A stretch of DNA of 64,000 nucleotides. It comes from Solirubrobacteraceae bacterium. GTDB lineage: Bacteria > Actinomycetota > Thermoleophilia > Solirubrobacterales > Solirubrobacteraceae. The notes beneath the pieces are model-generated. The model did not search any database. It had not been told where the DNA came from and saw only the letters and a list, made by a program, of their open reading frames with translations. This document shows, in pieces, positions 1 through 9,137 of this stretch. Location of the stretch: positions 18,190 to 82,189 of the forward strand of contig JALNWQ010000020.1 of assembly GCA_023230855.1 (NCBI GenBank). The letters are read 5' to 3'. Position numbers and translations under genes: made by a program. The stretch's first letter is position 1; every line of letters starts with the position of its first letter.

Positions 1-919
1 GATCGACGTACGTGTCGAGCGCCTCGTGGAGCAGGTCGCGCTCGCGCAGGCCCTCCAGCCCGACGTTGAACGCCCGGGTGAGCCGGCCGAGCTCGTCGGC
101 GCTGATGACGCTCGCGTTGCGACGCAGGTCGCCCTCGGTGATGCGCTCCGTGAGCGCCCGCAGCTCGCGCAGCGGGGCCATGAGGCTGCGGGTGAGCAGC
201 GCGGAGAGCCCGACGCCGATCGTCATCGTCGCGAGGACGGTGACGACGAGCCCGATCGCGAAGCCGCCGACGTCGCCCGGCGCGGCGCTGAACGCCGCGA
301 CGGTCCCCCCGATGACCATCGTGATGAGCGGCACGCCGACGAGCAGGCGCCACCGCAGCGTCACCGCGGTCTGGACGCGCGTGTCGACCGGCAGGTCGGG
401 GGCGATCGCCTCGACGACCGGCCGCAGCGCGAGCTCGAGCTGGAGGAACCGCAGCAGCACGCCGGCGTTGACGACGAGCAGCGACCCCAGGCCGAGCGCG
501 AGGCCCGCGGGGAAGAACGTCTCGTCCGACAGCGCGAGGACGAGGACCGACATGCCGACCGCCCAGGCGACCGCCCGGAACGCCGACGCGGGATCGACCG
601 TCCGGACCGGCAGGCGCAGCAGCGCCCGCCAGGCGTCGACCGCGTGGACCGGGTCGCGGTCCTCGCGGTACCAGTCGCGGACGGGCCGCAGGGCACGGCC
701 CGCGGTCGCGAGCACGATGACGTTCTCGAGCAGCGTCGCCGCCTGCGTCACCGCCGCGACGACGATCCAGTCCCCGGTGGACAGGGTCATGAACCGCAGC
801 AGCACGAGCGTGCCGAGCGCCACGACGACGTGGGCCTGCACGACGACGAGCACGACCGCGATCGGCAGGTACCGCGGGCCGAGCCGGTCGTGGAGCAGGT
901 GCAGTGGCCGGAAGGGCAC
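1..919 (-). CDS. Class III adenylate cyclase, six-helix membrane type (C-terminus off the left edge)
   Basis: Only the first 306 or so residues are present; the gene runs off the left edge. From a GTG at 919 the protein shows about six hydrophobic segments (roughly residues 18-40, 50-72, 112-128, 135-157, 190-210 and 215-240). A HAMP domain follows (LMAPLRELRALTERI and DELGRLTRAFN), then the linker RERDLLHEALDTYVD, which in class III nucleotidyl cyclases sits just before the catalytic domain. The layout (six helices, HAMP, cyclase) is that of the mycobacterial Rv1318c/Rv3645 group. It would make cAMP from ATP at the inner membrane face. The catalytic residues lie outside the window, so activity is inferred. 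It is divergent from the sigma factor gene; a GTG further upstream is possible. Confidence 0.8.
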   Translation of the reverse strand, partial: MPFRPLHLLHDRLGPRYLPIAVVLVVVQAHVVVALGTLVLLRFMTLSTGDWIVVAAVTQAATLLENVIVLATAGRALRPVRDWYREDRDPVHAVDAWRALLRLPVRTVDPASAFRAVAWAVGMSVLVLALSDETFFPAGLALGLGSLLVVNAGVLLRFLQLELALRPVVEAIAPDLPVDTRVQTAVTLRWRLLVGVPLITMVIGGTVAAFSAAPGDVGGFAIGLVVTVLATMTIGVGLSALLTRSLMAPLRELRALTERITEGDLRRNASVISADELGRLTRAFNVGLEGLRERDLLHEALDTYVD

Positions 920-1126
920 CCGGTCATTGTCACAGGATCCGCGGCCGAGGACCACCCCGGCGTCGAACGCACGTTCGCAGGGCGTCGGGGTCGATCCCCT
1001 GTTCGCGGTCGGTCGTCCGGCGGCGCCTCGGCCCGCCGTCGACGGTCGACCTCACGCGCGGGCCCGACGCCGTTGATCGGGCCTTGATGTCGGACCGCAA
1101 CCATCGAGCGAGAGCCGTGTTCCATC

Positions 1127-2701
1127 TTGGAGACCGTCCCGTACGGGACGACGCTCCCCCTCGGCCACGACGCCGCGCACCCCGTGGAAGCCTCCTCCGC
1201 CCTCGACACCACCGCACCAGGCGCCCTCCGTGGGCCGTCGACGCTCCTGCGCCTGCAGGGCGACGAGCGCCTCGTGACGCTGACCCGGCGCGGCAACCAG
1301 GCCGCCTACGAGGTCCTCGTCCAGCGGTACCAGTCCCGCCTGCTGGCGTTCTGTCGGCACATGCTCGGCAGTCGCGAGGACGCCGAGGACGTGCTGCAGG
1401 AGGTGTTCGCCAACGCGTTCAACGCGATCCTCGGCGACGACCGCAAGATCAACGTGCGGCCGTGGCTCTACCGGATCGCCCGCAACCGGTGCCTCAACCA
1501 CCTGCGCAAGGTCCAGCCGATCGGCGTCGACACCCTCGACGACCGGATGGCCGACAACGGCGTGTCGGCCGCCGACACCGCCCACCGCCGCGAGGAGTTC
1601 CGCGAGCTCCTCGGCGACGTCCGTTCGCTCCCGGAGACGCAGCGGACCGCGCTGCTGCTGCGCGAGATCGACGCGCTGTCCTACGAGCAGATCGCCGAGG
1701 CGATGGACACGACGGTGCCGTCGGTCAAGTCGTTGCTGGTGCGGGCCCGCGTGTCGCTCGCCGAGGCGTCCGAGGCCCGCAACCTCACCTGCGAGGAGGT
1801 CCGCGACGAGCTGGGCGAGGTGTCCGAGTCGCTGCGCCGGATCAGCCCGCCGGTGCGCCGCCACGTCAAGGAGTGCGAGCGCTGCGCCGCGTTCCAGACC
1901 CACCTGCGGTCGAACAACCGCGCGCTGCAGGCCGTCATGCCGATCGGCCCGCTCGTGCTGCTGAAGAAGCTCCTGGCGCACGTCGGCGCGAGCGCGGGCG
2001 CGGGCGGCGGCGCGGCGGTCGGGTCGGTCGCCGCGACGACGGTCACCGGCAGCGTCGTGGGCACCGGCATGACGGCGCTGGCGACGAAGACCGCCGCGGG
2101 CCTCACCGCGGCGGCGATCTTCACCGCCGGCGTCGCCGAGGTCGACCACTCGCGGGACCGCCAGAGCGCCGCCGACACCGCCGTCCACGCGGTCGCGCCG
2201 GTCCGTGCGGCGCTGCCCTCCGCTCCGCCCGCGGTCGCGGTGCCCGTGCGCGCGGACGCCGCCGCGACCGGCCCGGCGGGCGGGGGCACCCCCGCCGCCG
2301 CGGTCACGACGACGACCGACGACGACCGCCGCGAGGACCGCCGCAAGCGGTCCCGGCGCACGACGACGGCCGCCACCACCGCGACCACCGGCCCGACGCC
2401 CCCGGCGAGCACCACCGGCCCGACGACGCCGGCGACGACCGCCCCGCCGACGCCCACCGCACCCCCCACGACGGCCCCGACGCCCCCGGTCGACACCGGC
2501 GAGGAGACGGTGACGCTGCCCGCGCCGCCGACCACCACCCCGGCCCCCCCGACGACGACGCGTCCGAAGCCGAAGCCCACGCCGACGACGCCCGCCCCTC
2601 CCCCGCCGACGACGACGCCCGGCGCCAGCACGCCGATCGACGCGCCGCCGATCGTGCCGCCGGTCCCCGCCCCGGAGCCGACGCCGACCCCGGCCCCGTA
2701 G
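1127..2701 (+). CDS. ECF RNA polymerase sigma factor fused to a zinc-finger, membrane and Thr/Pro-rich tail
   Basis: The 524-residue protein has a region 2 helix bundle (about 57-122, with EDAEDVLQEVFANAF and RPWLYRIARNRCLNHLR) and a region 4 helix-turn-helix (about 161-212, LSYEQIAEAMDTTVPSVKS). A zinc-finger anti-sigma-like segment follows (H246, C250, C253). Next come hydrophobic Gly/Ala segments (about 270-330), then more than 150 residues of Thr/Pro-rich sequence. Sigma factor and its putative membrane-tethering or inhibitory domain are therefore one polypeptide. The tail is probably outside the cell and could sense the envelope (inference). The start is a TTG with no clear ribosome binding site; an in-frame GTG at 1184 is an alternative. 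Confidence 0.85.
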   Translation: METVPYGTTLPLGHDAAHPVEASSALDTTAPGALRGPSTLLRLQGDERLVTLTRRGNQAAYEVLVQRYQSRLLAFCRHMLGSREDAEDVLQEVFANAFNAILGDDRKINVRPWLYRIARNRCLNHLRKVQPIGVDTLDDRMADNGVSAADTAHRREEFRELLGDVRSLPETQRTALLLREIDALSYEQIAEAMDTTVPSVKSLLVRARVSLAEASEARNLTCEEVRDELGEVSESLRRISPPVRRHVKECERCAAFQTHLRSNNRALQAVMPIGPLVLLKKLLAHVGASAGAGGGAAVGSVAATTVTGSVVGTGMTALATKTAAGLTAAAIFTAGVAEVDHSRDRQSAADTAVHAVAPVRAALPSAPPAVAVPVRADAAATGPAGGGTPAAAVTTTTDDDRREDRRKRSRRTTTAATTATTGPTPPASTTGPTTPATTAPPTPTAPPTTAPTPPVDTGEETVTLPAPPTTTPAPPTTTRPKPKPTPTTPAPPPPTTTPGASTPIDAPPIVPPVPAPEPTPTPAP

Positions 2702-2709
2702 GCGCCCCG

Positions 2710-3396
2710 CTACGGCGCCTCGGTCCCGAACGCGACGCCGTAGAACGGCAGGCGCATCGGACCGTTGACGCCCGCCTGGCGCACGTTCGGCACGACCGGC
2801 GACTGCTGGCTCTGCAGCGACACGTCGAGCACGCGACCGGTCGGCCGCTCCACGTTCGGCAGGAGCAGCGCCCGCACGCCGTACCACGTGCGGCCCTCGC
2901 GCTTGAACTGGTAGCGGACGAGCCAGCCCGTGACGTCGCGACCGATCGACCCGCGGCCCGCGGCGCGGATCTGGAACGCCGACCCCGCCGGCAGCGACGC
3001 CTCGACGCCGCGCATGACCTTCGCCATCCGCAGCATGAGCTGCGACACCGGCGGTCCGCCGGGCTCGGCGTCCGGCGGCGCCGCTCCACCGTCGCGGTAG
3101 ACGATCGTCTCGGCCCCGCGGTTCTCGGCCGGCCGGTTGCGTAGCCGCAGCAGCTCGCCGGGCTCGGCGTCGACCCGCTCGATCCGGTCGTCGAACCGGA
3201 CGTTGAACTGCGGCGGGCCGTCGATGACGACGTGCGTGACCGTGCGGCCGCGCGTGAGCGCCCACGTCGCCACGACCGCGGCGACGAGCGCGATCCCGAC
3301 GACGACCGCGATCCGGAAGCGACGGGACCGGCCGCGCCACCACGGCAGCGCGACGTCGGGCAGCGACGGTCCGAACTCGGGACGGGCGATCGGCAC
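2710..3396 (-). CDS. Hypothetical membrane-anchored protein
   Basis: I do not recognise a family. The 228-residue product has a short basic cytoplasmic start, one transmembrane helix at about residues 29-47, and a soluble extracytoplasmic part of about 180 residues. That part includes a segment with regular beta-like patterning (DVTGWLVRYQFKREGRTWYGV). There is no lipobox and no catalytic motif. The start is a GTG at 3396. It is convergent with the sigma factor gene, leaving only eight bases between the two stop codons. Confidence 0.6.
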   Translation of the reverse strand: MPIARPEFGPSLPDVALPWWRGRSRRFRIAVVVGIALVAAVVATWALTRGRTVTHVVIDGPPQFNVRFDDRIERVDAEPGELLRLRNRPAENRGAETIVYRDGGAAPPDAEPGGPPVSQLMLRMAKVMRGVEASLPAGSAFQIRAAGRGSIGRDVTGWLVRYQFKREGRTWYGVRALLLPNVERPTGRVLDVSLQSQQSPVVPNVRQAGVNGPMRLPFYGVAFGTEAP

Positions 3397-3445
3397 GCAG
3401 GCGAGGGTACCCGCCGACGCCCACGGCGCGCGTGAGGGGCGCCGG

Positions 3446-3730
3446 TCAGCCCCCGATGTCGAAGAGCGCGTCGAGGTCGTGGCGGCTGAACGCCTCGAAC
3501 GCCAGCAGCGTCTGCGTACGCCCGATGCCGTCCAGGCTCGCGATGCCGGTCGTCACGACCCGCGCCAGGTCCTCCGGACGGCCCACGCGCACCATCGCGA
3601 CGAAGTCCCACTCGCCGGTGACGGAGTACGCCTCGGCGACCCCGTCGACGACCGCCAGCCGATCACCCAGGTCCGCGAGCGCGCCCCCGCGCTCGGCCTG
3701 GATGAGGACGATGGCCGTGGTGATGCTCAT
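3446..3730 (-). CDS. Lrp/AsnC ligand-binding-domain protein (RAM domain only)
   Basis: The 94-residue protein is a stand-alone AsnC/Lrp C-terminal (RAM) domain. It starts MSITTAIVLIQ and contains VAEAYSVTGEWDFVAMVRV and IGRTQTLLAFEAFSRHDLDALF, typical of the alpha-beta sandwich that forms dimers or octamers and binds small ligands such as amino acids. There is no helix-turn-helix, so it is more likely a ligand sensor or partner of a full-length Lrp protein than a DNA binder itself. Its ATG overlaps the stop of the upstream hydrolase by four bases (ATGA), which points to translational coupling as last gene of a three-gene operon. Confidence 0.85.
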   Translation of the reverse strand: MSITTAIVLIQAERGGALADLGDRLAVVDGVAEAYSVTGEWDFVAMVRVGRPEDLARVVTTGIASLDGIGRTQTLLAFEAFSRHDLDALFDIGG

Positions 3731-4419
3731 GCGGCCGCCTCGATCTCGATCGACCCGCCGGGCTCGAGCACGTCGACGGTGGCGATCCCGGCCGACTCCA
3801 CGTCCTGCTTGTACGCCTGCGCGTCGGTCTCGATCGGCGGGAACGTGCCGTGGTGCACCGGCACGATCCGCGGGGCGCCGACGAGCCGGGCCGCCTCGAC
3901 CGCGTCGTGGCGGTCCATCGTGTAGTGGCCGCCGATCGGGATGAGCGCCGCGTCGAGCCGGTCGCGCCGGCCCGGGAGCGCCAGGTCGCTGAACAGCGCG
4001 GTGTCGCCCAGGTGGTAGATCGTCGTGCCGCCGACGTGCAGGACGACGCCGGCGGCGACCGCGACGGTCCCGTCGGGCGTCGTGGACGTGTGCCACGCGG
4101 GGACGTAGCGCACCCACCCGCCGTCGAACGCGACGGTGCCGCCGAGGTTGGGGTCGGAGACGTTCGCGACGCCCTTCTCCATGAGCTCGTTGGCGGTCTC
4201 GACGAGCGCGACGACCTGCGCCCCGGTCCGCTCGGCGATCGCCACCACGTCGCCGTAGTGGTCGCCGTGGCCGTGGGTGAGGACGATGACGTCGGCCGGG
4301 ACGTCGGCGGCGGTCGTCGACGCGGTGGGGTTGCCGGTGAGGAACGGGTCGACGAGCACGTCGAGCCCGTCGGCCTGCAGCAGGATCGCCGAGTGGCCGA
4401 GGAAGGTGAGCTTGGTCAT
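3727..4419 (-). CDS. Metal-dependent hydrolase, UPF0173 family (metallo-beta-lactamase fold)
   Basis: The 230-residue protein carries the metallo-beta-lactamase signature LTHGHGDHYGD (about residues 48-58). It opens with the MTKLTFLGHSAILLQ strand typical of UPF0173/YtkL proteins. Downstream metal ligands lie in VPAWHTST, YHLGDTALF and VPVHHGTFP. Family members are putative zinc-dependent hydrolases with unknown physiological substrate. It is the middle gene of an operon with four-base ATGA overlaps on both sides (start with the preceding gene's stop, stop with the AsnC-domain start). Confidence 0.9.
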   Translation of the reverse strand: MTKLTFLGHSAILLQADGLDVLVDPFLTGNPTASTTAADVPADVIVLTHGHGDHYGDVVAIAERTGAQVVALVETANELMEKGVANVSDPNLGGTVAFDGGWVRYVPAWHTSTTPDGTVAVAAGVVLHVGGTTIYHLGDTALFSDLALPGRRDRLDAALIPIGGHYTMDRHDAVEAARLVGAPRIVPVHHGTFPPIETDAQAYKQDVESAGIATVDVLEPGGSIEIEAAA

Positions 4420-4799
4420 CGCGGGTCGTCCTCCGGGGTTGGGGGTGCGGGACGGGCGTCGAGGTCGCGGGCGGTCGAGTCGAGCTCGCGCGCGAGCTCG
4501 ATGCCGACGGTCACGCCGACGAGCATCGCCAGGCGCGCCTCGTCGGCGAGGAGGAGCTGCAGGCGCGACGTGCGCTGCTCGACGTCGGGCTCGGCCGCGG
4601 CGGCGTTGACCTGCTGCTCGTGGCCCTGGCTGAACCAGCCGCCGTCCTGCAGCGCCGCGTCGATGATCGCCTGCAGCCCGGGGGCGGCGTGGGTCACGAT
4701 CTGCTCGGCGTGCCGCAGGCGCCCGGGGTCGCTGATCGCGCGCACCGCGGCGTCGACCTGCTGGGCCGTGTAGGTCCGGTCAGCCACGGGGCAGAGCAT
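4416..4799 (-). CDS. Conserved hypothetical protein, first gene of the UPF0173 operon
   Basis: This is a helical protein of about 120-127 residues, with no membrane segment and no motif I recognise. It contains ISDPGRLRHAEQIV and ARLAMLVGVTVGIELAREL, ending in an acidic Pro-rich tail. The start is uncertain: an ATG at 4799 and a GTG at 4787 are in frame, and neither has a convincing ribosome binding site. Its stop overlaps the start of the hydrolase gene by four bases, so the two are probably co-translated. Confidence 0.65.
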   Translation of the reverse strand: MLCPVADRTYTAQQVDAAVRAISDPGRLRHAEQIVTHAAPGLQAIIDAALQDGGWFSQGHEQQVNAAAAEPDVEQRTSRLQLLLADEARLAMLVGVTVGIELARELDSTARDLDARPAPPTPEDDPR

Positions 4800-4849
4800 A
4801 GGAGGCACGGGCGGCCGCCGCCCGGCCACGTCCGGGCACGTCCGGGCCG

Positions 4850-5770
4850 TCAGCGCTCCGTCGACAGGAGCCCGAGGCCCAGCGGCACGCCGACGATCGC
4901 GCCGAGCAGCGCCGCCGGTGGCGCGCCGGTCGTCACGACGATGCTCGTCGCGACGGGGACGATGAGCAGGACGGTCGCGCCGAGCAGGTCGCCGTCGACG
5001 GACCGTCGGGTGCGACGCGCCTGGATCTCGGCGACGATCCACGCGACGGCGAGCGCCACCGCCGCCCCGACCGCACCGGACGCCAGATCCGATCCGCCCG
5101 ACTCGACGGTGGCGACCAGTCCGCCGATCCCGGCGACGACGAACGTCACGAGCACGACGAGCGGCCCGAGGACCGGGCCGAGGCGGCGCTCCCACAGCCA
5201 GCCGAACACGCCGAAGGTCGTGAGGACCGCCGCGGCGTGCCAGGTGCTCTCGGGGTACGTGAACGCGGCGACGGCGTAGCGCCACGCCGGATCGTCCTGC
5301 GCGCCGAGCACGACGTCCTCGACGGAGAAGAGGTAGGCGACCGGGACCCCGATCAGCGAGATCGCCAGCAGGAGCACCGTCGCCCACGGACGCTGCTCGC
5401 CCGTCCCGCCGCGGGAGCGCGACCCCCTCCCGGTGCGCAGCCGGCGCAGCCCCCACGCCTGGGCGTGGGTGCCCGTGGGCCGGGGCGAGCGCGGAGGACG
5501 ACCGGTCGGCGCGCTGCGGCCCCGACCGGAGCGGCCGAACCGCTGCTTCTTCGGCGGCGGCAGCTCGACGACCACGCCGAGATCGTCGCCGGCGTCGTCC
5601 TCGTCCGGCGTCGGCAGGTCGATGAGCGCCTCGAGGTCCCCGCCCCGGCGCGACAGCGTCGGCGAGCGGCGGCGCAGCCGCGTACCGCAGTAGGGGCACT
5701 CGGTCACGTACGACGAGACCTGCTGGCCACAACTGCGACACACCGTGAAGAGCTCTGCGGCACCCGCCAT
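4850..5770 (-). CDS. Rhomboid-like integral membrane protein with N-terminal zinc ribbon
   Basis: The 306-residue protein begins with a zinc ribbon (C11-x2-C14 and C25-x2-C28), then about 110 residues of charged low-complexity linker. About six hydrophobic segments follow from residue ~125. The membrane part resembles the rhomboid fold: FGWLWERRLGPVLGPL matches the region before the active-site helix, and LASGAVGAAVAL matches the GxSG serine helix. The last helix lacks the usual catalytic histidine (APPAALLGAIVGVPLG), so it may be an inactive rhomboid-like protein. I chose the ATG at 5770; an in-frame GTG at 5857 would add 29 low-complexity residues. Confidence 0.7.
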   Translation of the reverse strand: MAGAAELFTVCRSCGQQVSSYVTECPYCGTRLRRRSPTLSRRGGDLEALIDLPTPDEDDAGDDLGVVVELPPPKKQRFGRSGRGRSAPTGRPPRSPRPTGTHAQAWGLRRLRTGRGSRSRGGTGEQRPWATVLLLAISLIGVPVAYLFSVEDVVLGAQDDPAWRYAVAAFTYPESTWHAAAVLTTFGVFGWLWERRLGPVLGPLVVLVTFVVAGIGGLVATVESGGSDLASGAVGAAVALAVAWIVAEIQARRTRRSVDGDLLGATVLLIVPVATSIVVTTGAPPAALLGAIVGVPLGLGLLSTER

Positions 5771-5965
5771 CTCCCGTCGATCGTAGTACGACGGGGCGCC
5801 CGGCGAGGAGGGGGCGCGGCGAACCCGGGTGGAGAGGGGCGACCGCGGGCGGGTCACGGACCGCCGTGGACGGGCGGGAGCCCGCGCCGGCCGGCCGCGC
5901 GACGGCGCGGACGGGGGCGGTCGGACGCGGCCGTCCGGACGGGACGGCCGCGGGCGACGGGACGA

Positions 5966-7042
5966 TCAGGCGATGGTGATCTGCGGATCCAGGTACACGT
6001 CCTGGATCGCGTTGAGGAGCGCGACGCCCTCGGCGAGCGGGCGCTGGAACGCCTTGCGGCCCGAGATGAGGCCGGTGCCGCCCGCGCGCTTGTTGATGAT
6101 CGCGGTCTTGACCGCCTCGGCCAGGTCGGTCGCGCCGGACGACGCGCCGCCGGAGTTGATGAGCCCCGCGCGACCGGCGTAGCAGTTGAGGACCTGGTAG
6201 CGGGTGAGGTCGATCGGGTGGTCGGTCGTCAGGTTCTCGTAGACGGCCTTGTGCGTCTTGCCGACCTTGATCGCGTTGAAGCCGCCGTTGAGCTCGGGCA
6301 GCTTCTGCTTGATGATGTCGGCCTCGATCGTCACGCCCAGGTGGTTGGCCTGGCCGGTGAGGTCGGCGGCGGTGTGGTAGTCGACCCCGTCGGCCTTGAA
6401 CGCCGAGTTGCGCAGGTAGCACCAGAGGATCGTCGCCATGCCCAGGCGGTGCGCCTCCTCGAACGCGCGGCCGATCTCGACGATCTGGCGGTTGGACTCC
6501 GGCGAGCCGAAGTAGATCGTCGCGCCGACGGCGGCGGCGCCGAGCTCGTGCGCGCGCTGGACCGACGAGAACGAGATCTGGTCGTACGTCTCGGGCAGCG
6601 AGAGGAACTCGTTGTGGTTGAGCTTCACCACGAACGGGATCTTGTGCGCGTACGTGCGCGACACCGCGCCGAGGACGCCGAGCGTCGACGCGACGGCGTT
6701 GCAGCCGCCCTCGATCGCGAGCTCGACGATGTTCTTCGGGTCGAAGTACGCGGGGTTCGGCGCGAACGACGCGGCGCCCGAGTGCTCGATGCCCTGGTCG
6801 ACCGGGAGGATCGACACGTACCCGGTGCCGCCGAGGCGACCGTGGTCGAAGATCCGCTGCAGGTTGACGAGGACCTGCGGGCTGCGGTCGGTCTGCGCGT
6901 AGACCCGGTCGACGAAGTCGGGGCCCGGCAGGTGCAGCGTCGACGCGTCGACCGTCTGCGACCGGTGCTCCAGCAGCCCGGTGCCCTCGTCTCCCAGGAG
7001 CTCCGGGATGCGGTCGATGATCGATGCGGTCTGGGGGGCCAT
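5966..7042 (-). CDS. fbaB: Class I fructose-bisphosphate aldolase, FbaB/DhnA type
   Basis: The 358-residue protein closely follows the bacterial FbaB pattern: ILPVDQGIEHS, KLNHNEF, GATIYFGS, EADIIKQKLPELNGGF, YQVLNCYAGRAGLINSGG and a C-terminal DVYLDPQITIA. FbaB is a Schiff-base aldolase that interconverts fructose 1,6-bisphosphate with dihydroxyacetone phosphate and glyceraldehyde 3-phosphate in glycolysis and gluconeogenesis. The reactive lysine is expected in ADIIKQK. Length matches the family (about 350). The ATG at 7042 is preceded by AAGGAA at good spacing. It stands alone, with about 200 bases free on each side. Confidence 0.95.
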   Translation of the reverse strand: MAPQTASIIDRIPELLGDEGTGLLEHRSQTVDASTLHLPGPDFVDRVYAQTDRSPQVLVNLQRIFDHGRLGGTGYVSILPVDQGIEHSGAASFAPNPAYFDPKNIVELAIEGGCNAVASTLGVLGAVSRTYAHKIPFVVKLNHNEFLSLPETYDQISFSSVQRAHELGAAAVGATIYFGSPESNRQIVEIGRAFEEAHRLGMATILWCYLRNSAFKADGVDYHTAADLTGQANHLGVTIEADIIKQKLPELNGGFNAIKVGKTHKAVYENLTTDHPIDLTRYQVLNCYAGRAGLINSGGASSGATDLAEAVKTAIINKRAGGTGLISGRKAFQRPLAEGVALLNAIQDVYLDPQITIA

Positions 7043-7274
7043 GCGGTTCCTTCGGGTCGTCCGCGCGCGGGGCGCGGGTGGGCTCCGGACGGGACCGGCA
7101 TCGGGGCCGGGGTCCGGAGCGACTGTCGGGCGGCGTCCGCGGCGCGATCGTCGGAGGGATCGGGCGCGGACGCGGGATCCTATCCCAACCGCCAGCGGAC
7201 GATCCCGTCCCACCGCCCCGTCCCGCCGACCGGGACGGCGGGCGCGACGCCCGGCATGCACTACGGTTCGGGCC

Positions 7275-7526
7275 GTGTCCACGCCGCGCCGACGAACCGG
7301 GGGGATCGACGACCTCGATCGTCGCCTGGCCCGCGAGACCGCGGCGGCGCAGCGCGAGCGCGAGGCGGCGCTGCGCGAGGTGGAGCGCCGCGAGGCCCAC
7401 CGTCGGCGGGCCGCGTTGCTCCGTCGACGCAGCCTGCGCTACGCCCTGCTGTGGATCTCGCTGGTGCTCACCGCGGCCCTCGTGACCGTCGTGATGTTCC
7501 GGATCCTGACGCTCGTCTTCGCCTGA
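7275..7526 (+). CDS. Small conserved membrane protein (coiled coil plus one helix)
   Basis: The 83-residue protein starts with GTG (VSTPRRRTGGIDDLD). It has a charged helical segment likely to form a coiled coil (ARETAAAQREREAALREVE) and a single C-terminal transmembrane helix (ALLWISLVLTAALVTVVMF). No enzymatic motif is visible. The high-GC third positions and clean ORF support a real gene. It sits between fbaB (opposite strand) and the next hypothetical gene on the same strand, 57 bases downstream. Confidence 0.6.
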   Translation: MSTPRRRTGGIDDLDRRLARETAAAQREREAALREVERREAHRRRAALLRRRSLRYALLWISLVLTAALVTVVMFRILTLVFA

Positions 7527-7583
7527 CCGTCGCGGGGCGTCACGCGCGTGGAGGCCCGTCGACGGTAGATTGGCCTGCGTATC

Positions 7584-8189
<606 letters not shown>

Positions 8190-8281
8190 CGCTCCTCCCC
8201 CGCGCCGCCCGGGAGCCGGTGACCACCGCCGCGACCGGGCCCGCAGGGGGTGCCGACGCCGCCCGGGCCCGCCGGGCGCCG

Positions 8282-8602
8282 TCACTCCTCGACGACCCAC
8301 CGCCCGCCGCCCCAGTCCTTCGCGGCGGTGAGGTGGCGGTGGAACGCGGCGTCGACGACGCGCCCGTCCCACAGGTCCGGGTCTTCCGGGGCGTTCGCCG
8401 ACGCGATCGCCAGCGCCCACGACGCGCCGGCCTCGTAGAGCGTCACGAGCTCGAGGACCGAGAACCCGGACCCGAGCCGGCGGCGCAGCTCGCGCCCGAG
8501 CAGCTCGACGATCCGCTCCGCCCGGACCCGTCGGCGCCCGTCGAGGCCGTGGACGTACCGCTCCCCCGATCGCCACTGCTCGGTCGCCAACGTCACGCGC
8601 AC
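8282..8602 (-). CDS. Conserved hypothetical protein, about 106 residues
   Basis: A short soluble protein that starts with GTG at 8602 (VRVTLATEQWRSGERYVHG) and contains a helical stretch (AERIVELLGRELRRRLG, FSVLELVTLYEAGASWALA), ending WGGGRWVVEE. Codon usage is that of a genuine high-GC gene and the frame is closed by a stop at 8282. No motif identifies a function. It lies 68 bases downstream of the FtsB/DivIC gene on the same strand, so the two may be co-transcribed. Confidence 0.6.
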   Translation of the reverse strand: MRVTLATEQWRSGERYVHGLDGRRRVRAERIVELLGRELRRRLGSGFSVLELVTLYEAGASWALAIASANAPEDPDLWDGRVVDAAFHRHLTAAKDWGGGRWVVEE

Positions 8603-8670
8603 GGTCGACGAGACTAGACGGCGGGCGTCGCGGGCCGCGGCGACCGGCCCGCCGCGGGACGGCGCGGGCG

Positions 8671-9018
8671 TCAGCGGCGGGGCAGGCCCTTGACCTGGTA
8701 CGTGCGCTCGCCCTCGCGCACCATGTTGAGCTCGCGCGCCTCGAGGACGATGCCGCGCTCGCTCTTGAGGTAGCTCCGCTCGGCCCGCAGGTCGCGCTGC
8801 GTCTGGCGCAGGTCGGCCAGCCGCGCCTCCTGCTCGGCGGCGACGCCCCGGGTGTGGATCCAGTCCAGCGCCGGGCTGATCGCGCTCCACGCCAGCAGCA
8901 ACGTCACCCCGACGAGCACGATCCGGCCGAGCCGCGCGCGACCCGCCGCCACGCGCGCGGACGGCGCCGCGGGCGGACGGCGACGGGTCGGGCGGTCGTG
9001 CGACGTGGTGGCGCTCAC
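8671..9018 (-). CDS. Septum formation initiator family protein (FtsB/DivIC)
   Basis: The 115-residue protein has the family layout: a basic Pro-rich cytoplasmic start, one transmembrane helix (about 32-50, IVLVGVTLLLAWSAI), then an extracytoplasmic coiled coil (EQEARLADLRQTQRDLRAE). It ends with the conserved region RGIVLEARELNMVREGERTY. FtsB/DivIC proteins bridge early and late divisome proteins and help activate septal peptidoglycan synthesis. The start is GTG at 9018. Position near the enolase gene fits actinobacterial gene order, where eno and ftsB are often close. Confidence 0.85.
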   Translation of the reverse strand: MSATTSHDRPTRRRPPAAPSARVAAGRARLGRIVLVGVTLLLAWSAISPALDWIHTRGVAAEQEARLADLRQTQRDLRAERSYLKSERGIVLEARELNMVREGERTYQVKGLPRR

Positions 9019-9137
9019 GCCCCCGGGATTCGGCGCGACCCGGCGCGCCCCTCGCCCCGCAGCGCGTCTTGCACGCCGGACGACGGGCCACGCGCGCCGC
9101 CCGACGGGCGGCGGCGGGCGACTCGTCGGCCGGGACG

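Noticed and set aside
12..1087. Plus-strand open frames of about 354 codons at the left edge
   Set aside because: They are the antisense of the cyclase, whose minus-strand reading gives clear transmembrane and HAMP sequence.
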